Assembly: GCF_009727155.1 (NCBI RefSeq)
Contig: NZ_WNWM01000002.1
Coordinates: 4,092,001-4,156,000, forward strand
DNA length: 64,000 bases
Direction: 5' to 3'
DNA from: Pseudoduganella dura
GTDB lineage: Bacteria; Pseudomonadota; Gammaproteobacteria; Burkholderiales; Burkholderiaceae_D
Below, one piece after another: positions 42,773 to 50,432 of the stretch. The position numbers and the translations under genes were made by a program. Position 1 is the stretch's first letter. Every line of letters begins with the position of its first letter. Under the pieces are notes generated by a model that saw nothing but the letters and a program-made list of their open reading frames with translations, was not told where the DNA came from and did no database searches.

Positions 42773-44776
42773 TTATGTGTCTCCGTTAATCTTGGCTTCG
42801 GACGCAGGGAGCGTGAAGGTGAATATGGTACCGCCTTGCGGGTTGTCGCGGTGCGTCAGCGTGCCGCCGTGGAATTCGATCGCCGTGCGGCAGATGTTCA
42901 GCCCCATGCCCATGCCCTGCGCCTTGGTCGAGAAAAATGGCGAGAACAGGCGTTCGGCCACGTCGGCCGGAATGCCGTGGCCGTTGTCGATCACGTTGAC
43001 GGCCACCTGGCCCGCCGCGGCATCGTGCCGCGCCTCGATGCGCAGCACGCGCTGCTGCAGCGGCACCCTGGCCATCGCCTCGATGCCGTTGCGCGCCAGG
43101 TTCAGCAGCACCTGTTCGATCATGATGTGGTCGGCCCGCACGAGCGGCAGGTCGGCCGGCAGTTCGGTGTGGACCGTCACCCGGTGCGGCCGCGCCTGCA
43201 GGTCGATCAGCGCGCGGATGCCGTCGATCATCGTGGCCAGCGGCACATCCCGCCGCTCGGTTTTTCGCTTGCGCACGAATTCGTGCACGCTGCGGATTAT
43301 CTGCCCGGCGCGGCGCGCCTGGGTGCCGGCCTGCTCCAGCGCCGGCTTCAGCGTGGCGGGATCGACTTCCGGCCGCGCCAGCAGGTTCAGCGCGCCGGTC
43401 GTGTAGCTGGAAATGGCCGCCAGCGGCTGGTTCAGTTCGTGCGCCAGCATCGAGGCGATCTCGCCCATCGTGGCCAGCCGGCTGGACGCCTGCAGCTTTT
43501 CCTGGTGTTCGCGGTTCAGTTCCTCGATGCGCTTGCGGTCGGTGATGTCGAGGATCGACCCCATCCAGCCGGTGTGCCGGCCTTCGTTGTCCACCAGCGG
43601 CGCCTCGAAGATCAGCACCGGAATGCGGGTGCCGTCCGGGCGCTGGAAGATCGTTTCGAACTGCGGCGTCACCGTCCCCTGCAGCACGTTCTGCAGCCGG
43701 TGCTCGTATTCGGCCATCACTTCGGTGGCCCAGTACGGCATCGGCGGCGAGCGGCCCACCAGTTCTTCTTCGCTGTAGCCCACCATCTGGCAGAACGCCG
43801 GGTTCACGTAGGTGATGCGGCCCGCCAGGTCGCGCGCGCGCAGGCCCGTCACCAGCGAATTTTCCATCGCGGTGCGGAACGCCATCTGCTGGCGCAGCGC
43901 CTCCTCGGCCTCGAGCCGGCGCGAGATGTGGCCCCACAGCGCCAGCAGGCTCCACAGCAGCGCCAGCGCCAGCACGATCACCGAGCCCACCAGCAGGTTC
44001 GGCAGCAGCTTCGGCTCGGTTTTCACGCTGTCCGTCATCAGCGTGACGGTGGCGCCGGGCAGGTCGAGCGCGCGCTTGTGCGTGTAGACGCCGTGGCCCG
44101 GGCCGGCGGCGGCGCGGCGCGCCAGGATGCGGTCGTCCCGGTCGAGCAGGCTGACCTGGTTATCCTGCGCGAACCACCATGGCACCATTTCCTCGAGGAT
44201 CGCGGACAGCTGGAACGTGGCCACCAGCGTGCCCAGGTAGGTGGCGCCACGGTACAGCGGATAGTGGTAATCCATCATCGCCGCGCCGGGCGTGCCGGCC
44301 GGATTGACGGTCTGCGGCGCCGGTTCGCTGTACACGCCGTTACGGCTGAGCCGGGCGCGTTCGGCGGCATCCCGCGAAGCGGCCGACAGCGTGGCGACCG
44401 GCGGCGGCGCTTCGTCGCTCGACGCGGCCACGTCGCCCTCGGGTGTTACCCACATCACGCGTTTCAGTTCCAGGCCCGTCTTCAGTTCGTTGGCCATGCG
44501 CTCGTGCAGCCGCTTCACCGAGGCGCCGGCCAGGATCTCGTTGGCCACGCCTTTCAGGTCTTCCTCGTGGCGGCCCAGCTGGAAGCGGATGGTCTGCTCC
44601 ACCCACAGCGTGTCGGCGATCAGCTGTTCCTGGCGCTCGTTGCTTTCCATCTGGCGCGCCTGCCACGGCAACCAGATTAGAATCGCCAGGAACAGCAAGA
44701 CGAGCACGACCGGCAGCAGCCAGCGCGCGGAAGTCGGAAACGGCAGGCGCGCGGCCCAGGGTTTGAGGGAGGTCAT
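42773..44776 (-). CDS. dctS: PAS sensor histidine kinase of the Dct system
   Basis: 667-aa membrane kinase. A first helix (about residues 18-36) and a second near 310 bracket a periplasmic sensor domain. A PAS/PAC pair (about 355-475) follows. HisKA with phospho-His: MGEIASMLAHELNQPLAAIS. The ATPase domain has ARNGIEAM, NGHGIPADVAERLFSPFFST and GMGLNICRTAIEFHGG. The start at 44776 is preferred over an upstream frame extension (44887). It is coupled to the response regulator and divergent from dctP across 126 bp. Periplasmic dicarboxylate sensing is inferred from context. Confidence 0.88.
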   Translation of the reverse strand: MTSLKPWAARLPFPTSARWLLPVVLVLLFLAILIWLPWQARQMESNERQEQLIADTLWVEQTIRFQLGRHEEDLKGVANEILAGASVKRLHERMANELKTGLELKRVMWVTPEGDVAASSDEAPPPVATLSAASRDAAERARLSRNGVYSEPAPQTVNPAGTPGAAMMDYHYPLYRGATYLGTLVATFQLSAILEEMVPWWFAQDNQVSLLDRDDRILARRAAAGPGHGVYTHKRALDLPGATVTLMTDSVKTEPKLLPNLLVGSVIVLALALLWSLLALWGHISRRLEAEEALRQQMAFRTAMENSLVTGLRARDLAGRITYVNPAFCQMVGYSEEELVGRSPPMPYWATEVMAEYEHRLQNVLQGTVTPQFETIFQRPDGTRIPVLIFEAPLVDNEGRHTGWMGSILDITDRKRIEELNREHQEKLQASSRLATMGEIASMLAHELNQPLAAISSYTTGALNLLARPEVDPATLKPALEQAGTQARRAGQIIRSVHEFVRKRKTERRDVPLATMIDGIRALIDLQARPHRVTVHTELPADLPLVRADHIMIEQVLLNLARNGIEAMARVPLQQRVLRIEARHDAAAGQVAVNVIDNGHGIPADVAERLFSPFFSTKAQGMGMGLNICRTAIEFHGGTLTHRDNPQGGTIFTFTLPASEAKINGDT

Positions 44777-44902
44777 TGTCCGAGGGTAGCCATTCTGGTA
44801 CGGCCGGGTATTGTGGTTTTCCACAGTAGCCCCTTGCCAGGGGGTTATGCAGAATGTAATTGCAGGAATAATAAATGTAACTTCCATCTATGGGGACACC
44901 GC

Positions 44903-45892
44903 ATGAAGCTCAAGACCATCCTGGTTGCGCTCGCCGCGACCGCCTGCTTCACCAACGCTTACGCGCAAGCACCAATCGTCATCAAGTTCAGCCATGTCGT
45001 TGCCACCGATACGCCGAAAGGCCAGGCTGCCGCGCGCTTCAAGCAATTGGCCGAGCGGGCGACCAACGGCCGCGTGAAGGTGGAGGTGTATCCGAACAGC
45101 CAGCTGTACAAGGACAAGGAAGAACTCGAAGCGCTGCAGCTGGGCGCCGTGCAGATGCTGGCGCCGTCGCTGGCCAAGTTCGGGCCGCTGGGCGTGAAGG
45201 AGTTCGAGGTCTTCGATCTGCCCTATGCGTTCCCCACCAAGCAGTCGCTGTACAACGTGACGGAAGGGCCGATCGGCCGCAGCCTGCTGAAAAAGCTGGA
45301 AACCAAGGGCATCACCGGGCTGGCGTACTGGGATAACGGCTTCAAGATCATGTCGGCCAACAAGCCGCTGTATGCGCCGGCCGATTTCCGCGGCCTGAAG
45401 ATGCGCATCCAGTCCTCGAAGGTGCTTGATGCGCAGATGCGCGCGCTGGGCGCCAACCCGCAGGTGCTGGCGTTCTCCGAGGCTTACCAGGCGCTGCAGA
45501 CGGGCGTGGTGGATGGCACGGAGAACCCGCCGTCGAACATGTACACGCAGAAGATGCACGAGGTGCAGAAATACGCCACGCTGTCGAACCACGGCTACCT
45601 GGGCTACGCCGTCATCGTCAACAAGAAGTTCTGGGATGGCTTGCCGGCCGATATCCGCACCGCGCTCGAAGGGGCGATGCGCGAAACCACCACGTATGAA
45701 AAGGCGATCGCCCAGCGCGACAACGACATGGCGCTGGAAGCGATGAAGAAGTCCGGCCGCACCCAGTTCATCACCCTCACCGCGCAACAGCAGGACGCCT
45801 GGAAAAAAGTACTGCTGCCCGTGCACAAGCAGATGGAAAGCCGCATCGGCGCCGATCTCGTCAACGCGATCGCGAAGGAAGGCGCGAAGTAA
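44903..45892 (+). CDS. dctP: TRAP dicarboxylate transporter solute-binding protein DctP
   Basis: 329-aa periplasmic binding protein. Signal peptide residues 1-21 (ending AYAQ). The family blocks are IKFSHVVATDTPKGQAAARF, VEVYPNSQLYKDKEELEALQ, FRGLKMRIQSSKVLD with the ligand-binding Arg, and QTGVVDGTENPPSNMYTQKM. It captures succinate, malate or fumarate for the DctQM permease. It is first in the operon, and a hairpin after it probably raises its mRNA level over that of the permease genes. Confidence 0.95.
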   Translation: MKLKTILVALAATACFTNAYAQAPIVIKFSHVVATDTPKGQAAARFKQLAERATNGRVKVEVYPNSQLYKDKEELEALQLGAVQMLAPSLAKFGPLGVKEFEVFDLPYAFPTKQSLYNVTEGPIGRSLLKKLETKGITGLAYWDNGFKIMSANKPLYAPADFRGLKMRIQSSKVLDAQMRALGANPQVLAFSEAYQALQTGVVDGTENPPSNMYTQKMHEVQKYATLSNHGYLGYAVIVNKKFWDGLPADIRTALEGAMRETTTYEKAIAQRDNDMALEAMKKSGRTQFITLTAQQQDAWKKVLLPVHKQMESRIGADLVNAIAKEGAK

Positions 45893-45941
45893 CCCCGCGG
45901 CTGTACGCCACGGGGAAAGCTTCGCCCGCAGCAGTTTGAGC

Positions 45942-45964
45942 CGGGGCGGCGTCCTGCCGCCCCG
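45942..45964 (+). other. Intercistronic hairpin between dctP and dctQ
   Basis: CGGGGCGGC (45942-45950) pairs perfectly with GCCGCCCCG (45956-45964) over GTCCT. There is no T tract. This resembles hairpins that protect the binding-protein transcript from 3' decay in other transporter operons, so that dctP is made in excess of dctQM. Confidence 0.75.
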
Positions 45965-46015
45965 TGTGTTCCGCTGTGCCGGTCGCCCCTGACCGGAGAT
46001 TTCCGAAAGTCACCC

Positions 46016-46573
46016 ATGAAATTCCTGGACCACCTGGAAGAGTGGCTCATTGCATTCCTGATGGGCGCGGCCACCCTCATCATCTTCATGGCGGTGGTGC
46101 ACCGCTACCTGTCCGGCCTGCCGGTTCCCTGGCTGCAGGACCAGCTCATTCAGATCAACACCAGCTGGGCACAGGAACTGTGCATCTACATGTTCGTGTG
46201 GATGGCCAAGTTCGGCGCCGCCTACGGCGTACGCACCGGCATCCACGTGGGCGTCGACGTCGTGATCAACCGCCTGTCGGTGCCGTGGCGCAATGGCTTC
46301 ATCGTGTTCGGCCTGCTGGCCGGGGCGCTGTTTACCGGCGTGGTCGGCGCGCTGGGCGCTTCGTTCGTGTGGGACATCGGCCACACCGAGCAAACGTCGG
46401 CCGATCTCGAGGTGCCGATGTGGCTCGTCTACCTGGCGGTGCCGGCCGGTTCCTGGCTGATGTGCTTCCGCTTCCTGCAGGTGATGGTGGCGTTCGTGCG
46501 CACCGGCGAACTGCCGAAGCACGACCATGCCCACGTCGAGGGCCTGGATGACGAACTGGGAGCCAAGGCATGA
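46016..46573 (+). CDS. dctQ: TRAP transporter small permease DctQ
   Basis: 185-aa membrane protein with four helices. It opens with EEWLIAFLMGAATLIIFMAV and contains INTSWAQELCIYMFVWMAKF and GIHVGVDVVINRL, the conserved DctQ core. The stop overlaps the dctM start (46570-46573). It forms the permease with DctM. GGAGATTTCC lies upstream of the ATG. Confidence 0.94.
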   Translation: MKFLDHLEEWLIAFLMGAATLIIFMAVVHRYLSGLPVPWLQDQLIQINTSWAQELCIYMFVWMAKFGAAYGVRTGIHVGVDVVINRLSVPWRNGFIVFGLLAGALFTGVVGALGASFVWDIGHTEQTSADLEVPMWLVYLAVPAGSWLMCFRFLQVMVAFVRTGELPKHDHAHVEGLDDELGAKA

Positions 46574-47856
46574 ACGCGCTGATCATTTTCACGCTGCTGC
46601 TGGCGCTGATGCTGACCGGCATGCCGATCTCCATCTCGCTGGGCCTGACGGTGCTGGCGTTCCTGTTCACGATGACGCACGTGCCGATCGAGGCGGTGGC
46701 GCTGAAGCTGTTCACCGGCATCGAGAAGTTCGAGATCATGGCGATCCCGTTCTTCATCCTGGCCGGTAACTTCCTCACGCATGGCGGCGTGGCGCGGCGG
46801 ATGATCAACTTCGCCACGTCGATGGTGGGGCACTGGCACGGCGGACTGGCGCTGGCCGGCGTGCTGGCGTGCGCGCTGTTCGCGGCCGTTTCCGGCTCCA
46901 GCCCGGCCACCGTGGTGGCGATCGGCTCGATCATCCTGCCGGCGATGGTGAAGCAGGGCTTTCCCAAGCGCTTCGGCGCCGGCGTGATCACCACCTCCGG
47001 CGCCCTGGGCATCCTGATTCCGCCATCGATCGTGATGGTGATGTATTCGGTGACGACCAACACCTCGGTGGGCAAGCTGTTCATGGCCGGCGTGGTGCCG
47101 GGCATCATGCTGGCATTCCTGCTGGGGCTGACGACGTGGGCGCTGGCAAAGAAGCACAATTATCCGCGCCTGAAACGTGCCACGTGGAGCGAGCGGCTGG
47201 TGGCGTTCCGCAAGAGCGCGTGGGGTCTGCTGCTGATCGTTATCGTGATGGGGGGCATCTACAGCGGCATGTTCACGCCCACCGAGGCGGCGGCGATGGC
47301 GGCCGTGTATGCGTTCCTCATTGCCGTGTTCGTCTATAAGGACCTGCGGCTGCGGCAAGTCGGCAAGGTGCTGCTGGATTCGGCGTCGATGTCGGCGATG
47401 CTGTTGTACATCATCACCAACGCGATGCTGTTTTCGTTCCTGATGACCAGCGAGAGCATCCCGCAGGAGATGGCGGCCTGGCTGACGGCGCAGGGGCTGG
47501 GGCCGGTGGCATTCCTGCTGGTGGTGAACCTGATCCTGCTGGCGGCGGGGAATTTCATGGAACCGTCGTCGATCGTGCTGATCATGGCGCCGATCCTGTT
47601 CCCCGTGGCGGTCGCGCTGGGCATCGATCCGGTCCATTTCGGCATCCTGATCGTGGTCAACATGGAAGTGGGGATGTGCCATCCCCCGGTGGGCCTGAAC
47701 CTGTACGTGGCATCCGGCATCACGAAGATGGGCATTTCGGAACTGACGGTGGCGGTGCTGCCGTGGCTGATGACGATGCTGGGCTTCCTCATGCTGGTGA
47801 CGTATGTGCCGCAGATTTCGCTGTGGTTGCCTGAATTGATCTATGGCAAGGGCTAG
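46570..47856 (+). CDS. dctM: TRAP transporter large permease DctM
   Basis: 428-aa polytopic protein with about 12 helices. The family blocks are FEIMAIPFFILAGNFLTHGG, LFAAVSGSSPATVVAIGSI, GVITTSGALGILIPPSIVMV and the C-terminal VNMEVGMCHPPVGLNLYVAS. It imports C4-dicarboxylates with Na+ using the DctP-bound ligand. It is the last gene of the operon. No terminator lies right after it; the nearest is at 48181-48208, past a structured stretch. Confidence 0.95.
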   Translation: MNALIIFTLLLALMLTGMPISISLGLTVLAFLFTMTHVPIEAVALKLFTGIEKFEIMAIPFFILAGNFLTHGGVARRMINFATSMVGHWHGGLALAGVLACALFAAVSGSSPATVVAIGSIILPAMVKQGFPKRFGAGVITTSGALGILIPPSIVMVMYSVTTNTSVGKLFMAGVVPGIMLAFLLGLTTWALAKKHNYPRLKRATWSERLVAFRKSAWGLLLIVIVMGGIYSGMFTPTEAAAMAAVYAFLIAVFVYKDLRLRQVGKVLLDSASMSAMLLYIITNAMLFSFLMTSESIPQEMAAWLTAQGLGPVAFLLVVNLILLAAGNFMEPSSIVLIMAPILFPVAVALGIDPVHFGILIVVNMEVGMCHPPVGLNLYVASGITKMGISELTVAVLPWLMTMLGFLMLVTYVPQISLWLPELIYGKG

Positions 47857-47916
47857 GATAGTTGGCGTCTACCAAACTTTCGGGAACATTGCCACAGTTT
47901 ATTTTAGGGCAAGCCA

Positions 47917-48208
47917 AATAATCTCTTGCTACAAAAAAACAGGAGAAAAGCGCAGATGGATCAGTTATGATCGCTCCTGTTTGGTGCAACAGATATCGAT
48001 ATGCACCAAGGTAGCAAGGGCATGAGATTTAGTGGGGAGTGGTAATAAAAACGGCATGCCGGAGACGGCAATAAATCGAGGAGACACGCGGTTCACAGTA
48101 TGTTGTTGGCATCACTGCTGAAGGCGGCCAAAAGCCAGCCGCGGCGGGACCAAACAACCGGAATCGCGCCAGGCATTACTTAAAACGCACCGCAGGTGCG
48201 TTTTTTTT
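47917..48208 (+). ncRNA. Candidate structured RNA after dctM
   Basis: Complementary segments suggest a closed multi-stem fold. P1: AATCTCTTGCTAC (47920-47932) with GTAGCAA (48011-48017) and GAGATT (48024-48029), leaving a 6-nt bulge. P2: ACAGGAG (47939-47945) with CTCCTGT (47974-47980), with an inner GATCA/TGATC stem. P3: TTGGTGCA (47981-47988) with TGCACCAA (48002-48009). P2 and P3 abut, giving a three-way junction. Downstream is TGCCG-GAGA-CGGCA (48057-48070), a GNRA-capped hairpin, and an intrinsic terminator. Known signatures of tmRNA, RNase P, SRP RNA and 6S RNA are absent. No clear promoter is seen, so it could be a 3'-UTR-derived RNA. Confidence 0.5.
48181..48208 (+). terminator. Strong intrinsic terminator
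   Basis: ACGCACC (48185-48191) pairs with GGTGCGT (48195-48201) over GCA, extended by AAA/TTT, followed by a run of eight T. It ends whatever transcript crosses 47857-48180. Confidence 0.93.
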
Positions 48209-48487
48209 CGCCCGTGGCATTCATGACCGTTTCATGAAAACGCGTGAACGGTGGCGTCGTCCCATTCATGAAGCCAAAGCGGTGCATCAGGGGAGCATGG
48301 GGAAGCCACAGGGTCTGCGCAGTGCCGGCTTTGCGCATGGGAAACGGCGCGGCGGGCTGTCATGGCGGGACGCCGTTAACGCATCGCAGCCGGGCCATCG
48401 GCCGCCAGCAAAGACCCGGCTGTATGAAATCTGGTACTGCACACGCCGTTGGTGTAGCATGTTTGCCACAGTAGTTTGGAGTTAATT

Positions 48488-49012
48488 GTGACGCATATAC
48501 AACAGGCCAGCGAGCTGTTCGCAGCGATCGTTTCCACCCCGTTCGGCGCGCTCGGCATCCGCACCGGCGGCGCCGTCGTCAGCGAACTGGTTTACTTGCC
48601 GGCAAGTCATGCCGAAAAAGCGCCTGTCGATGCGGTAGCCGAGCAGGCCGCACGCCAGGTACGGCGCTATTGCGACGACCCGGACTTCGTGTTCGACCTG
48701 CCGCTGGCGCAGGTGGGCAGCGCTTACCAGCGCAAGGTATGGGATGCGATCCGCGCGATTCCGCGCGGCGAAGTGCGCACCTACGGCGAGGTGGCGAAAT
48801 TCATCGGCTCGATGCCGCGTGCCGTGGGCCAGGCGTGCGGCGCCAATTATTTCCCGCTGGTTATCCCATGCCACCGCGTCACGGGCGCCCAGGGCCTCGG
48901 CGGCTTTGCCGGCAGCGACGACCGCAACGGCTTCACGCTGGACGTCAAGCGCTGGCTGCTGGCACACGAAGGGCACCGCGAATACGCATGGCAGCAAACG
49001 ACCCTGCTCTGA
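48488..49012 (+). CDS. ogt: Methylated-DNA--protein-cysteine methyltransferase
   Basis: 174-aa suicide DNA repair protein that removes O6-alkyl groups from guanine. The acceptor Cys128 is in the invariant IPCHRV, preceded by the Asn hinge region ACGANYFPLV and the recognition helix block IPRGEVRTYGEVAKFIG. The start is GTG at 48488 with GGAG at 48478-48481; a TTG 12 bp earlier is less likely. It overlaps xerD by 25 bp. There is no Ada N-terminal domain, so it is the constitutive type. Confidence 0.95.
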   Translation: MTHIQQASELFAAIVSTPFGALGIRTGGAVVSELVYLPASHAEKAPVDAVAEQAARQVRRYCDDPDFVFDLPLAQVGSAYQRKVWDAIRAIPRGEVRTYGEVAKFIGSMPRAVGQACGANYFPLVIPCHRVTGAQGLGGFAGSDDRNGFTLDVKRWLLAHEGHREYAWQQTTLL

Positions 49013-49887
49013 TCGACGAGTTCTGCGATACGCTGTGGCTGGAAGACGGCCTGTCGAAGAACACGCTCGATGCCTACCGGCGCGACCTGAAGCTGTTCGC
49101 CGCGTGGCTGGCACAGGCGCGCCCGGATGCCGGCCTGCTGGCGGCGCATCCCGGCGACATTGCCGGGTATTTCGCGGCCCGGCACGACGATACGAAGGCC
49201 AGTTCGTCGAACCGGCGCCTGTCGGTGCTGAAGCGTTTTTACCAGCAGGCGCTGCGCCGGCAGCGCATCGCCGAAGATCCGTGCCTGAAGCTGGCATCGG
49301 CGAAGCAGCCGGCGCGTTTCGTGCATACCCTGTCCGAAGGCGACGTGGAAGCGCTGCTCGCGGCACCCTGCGTGCGCGAGCCGCTGGGCATCCGCGACCG
49401 CACGATGCTCGAACTGATGTATGCGAGCGGGTTGCGGGTGTCGGAACTGGTGGCGCTGAAGATCGCCGAGCTCGGCCTGAACGAGGGCGTGGTGCGGATC
49501 ACGGGCAAGGGTTCGAAGACGCGCCTGGTGCCGTTCGGCGGGGAAGCGCGGCAGTGGATCGAACGCTACCTGCGCGAAGCCCGCGGCGCGATCCTGAACG
49601 GGCAGCAGGACGATGCGCTGTTCGTCACCGCGCGCGGCGGGCCGATGACACGGCAGATGTTCTGGGTCGTCGTGAAGAAATGCGCGCAGAAGGCGGGAAT
49701 TACGGCGCCGTTGTCGCCGCATACGCTGCGCCACGCATTTGCCACCCACCTGTTGAATCACGGCGCCGACCTGCGCGTGGTACAGCTGCTGCTGGGCCAC
49801 GCGGATATTTCGACCACCCAGATCTATACCCACGTGGCGCGGGAACGGCTCAAGCAGCTCCATGCGGTACATCATCCACGGGGATGA
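48988..49887 (+). CDS. xerD: Tyrosine recombinase XerD
   Basis: 299-aa recombinase that with XerC resolves chromosome dimers at dif. The N-terminal SAM-like domain has LWLEDGLSKNTLDAYRRDL; the catalytic domain has Arg in MYASGLRVSELV, the HxxR box HTLRHAFATHLLNHGADL, LLGHADIS and Tyr280 in TQIYTHV. The length and motifs are those of housekeeping XerD, not of a phage integrase. The start at 48988 lies inside ogt, implying coupling. Confidence 0.95.
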   Translation: MAANDPALIDEFCDTLWLEDGLSKNTLDAYRRDLKLFAAWLAQARPDAGLLAAHPGDIAGYFAARHDDTKASSSNRRLSVLKRFYQQALRRQRIAEDPCLKLASAKQPARFVHTLSEGDVEALLAAPCVREPLGIRDRTMLELMYASGLRVSELVALKIAELGLNEGVVRITGKGSKTRLVPFGGEARQWIERYLREARGAILNGQQDDALFVTARGGPMTRQMFWVVVKKCAQKAGITAPLSPHTLRHAFATHLLNHGADLRVVQLLLGHADISTTQIYTHVARERLKQLHAVHHPRG

Positions 49888-49937
49888 GAAATCTGCGATG
49901 CTGAATCTGTCGCATAATGTCGGCAACGGAGGTAGTC

Positions 49938-50135
49938 ATGGCAAAAACGAATTTTCAGTACGAAAAGCGGCAACGCGAGTTGGAAAAGAAGCGCAAGGCC
50001 GACGAAAAGGCCAAGCGCAAGCTGGAGGCGAAAGTCCATCCGGCCGGCGAGGGCGATGGTGGAAGTCACGGCGGCGAAGCTGCCGATGAAACGGGCGAGA
50101 CGGAGATCGATACCGAGCCGGCAAGGCAGGAGTAA
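49938..50135 (+). CDS. 65-aa highly charged small protein
   Basis: Starts at 49938 with GGAGGTAG upstream. The first half (MAKTNFQYEKRQRELEKKRK then DEKAKRKLEAKV) is a continuous, strongly charged helix likely to be a coiled coil or nucleic-acid binder; the second half is acidic and glycine-rich, probably disordered. I recall similar small proteins with the opening F-x-(Y/F)-EKRQRELEKK in related bacteria, but none has a known role. The good ribosome site supports expression. Confidence 0.75.
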   Translation: MAKTNFQYEKRQRELEKKRKADEKAKRKLEAKVHPAGEGDGGSHGGEAADETGETEIDTEPARQE

Positions 50136-50432
50136 GCACCTGGCGGCACCCGGCAACCCATCGTGGCATGAAGGCCTGTTTCTTCGTGCGCCAGGGATTG
50201 CACCCGGTGCGGCACGAAAATCCATCGCTTTCCTGTGCCACGCCGGTGCCGGCTGAACCGCCGGCCGTACGCCACGGCAGTTGCACCGGGGACTGACCAA
50301 TGATTGCCGGGCAATCCCGCCCGGCAGGGTTGCTGCCCCCCGGTTTTGCATTTAGCAATAACGATGTTCCCCGTGTAGCTATTCTTGATGCAGCGCAAGT
50401 GCCTGCCGGGCAGGGCAGCAAAGAATGGGACG
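50136..50432. other. Intergenic region before the GGDEF-EAL gene
   Basis: 297 bp without a gene. It is GC-rich until 50340, then a short AT-rich stretch (50344-50395) that probably holds the promoter (TTTGCA and TAGCTATTCT-like elements). I see no c-di-GMP riboswitch signature or strong terminator. Confidence 0.5.

Larger units (their letters stand above)
47857..48487. other. 630-bp non-coding region between dctM and ogt
   Basis: No credible gene is present: the longest frames (about 60-83 codons) have no ribosome site and no protein-like composition. The left half (47917-48208) is AT-richer than its surroundings, packed with complementary segments and ends in a strong terminator; it is listed as a candidate RNA. 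The right half (48210-48475) holds TTCATGA three times (48222, 48231, 48268 approximately), including the palindrome TTTCATGAAA, and the ogt promoter. Confidence 0.65.

Noticed and set aside
42689..44680. 663-codon plus-strand frame opposite the sensor kinase
   Set aside because: Antisense shadow; no motifs, no start signal.
44777..44902. Sigma-54 promoter between dctS and dctP
   Set aside because: TGGTACG is present but the matching TTGC half is missing at the proper spacing; the regulator is FixJ-like, which does not need sigma-54.
47917..48208. tmRNA, 6S RNA, RNase P RNA or SRP RNA
   Set aside because: None of the diagnostic sequences (tRNA-like CCA end, GGAAGC SRP loop, RNase P core) is present. 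The RNA remains unassigned.
48234..48485. 83-codon frame before ogt
   Set aside because: No ribosome site, and the product resembles nothing; the ATG is inside the TTCATGA repeat.
48988..49887. Phage integrase marking an island
   Set aside because: The protein has housekeeping XerD length and motifs, overlaps ogt, and no att repeats or phage genes are nearby.
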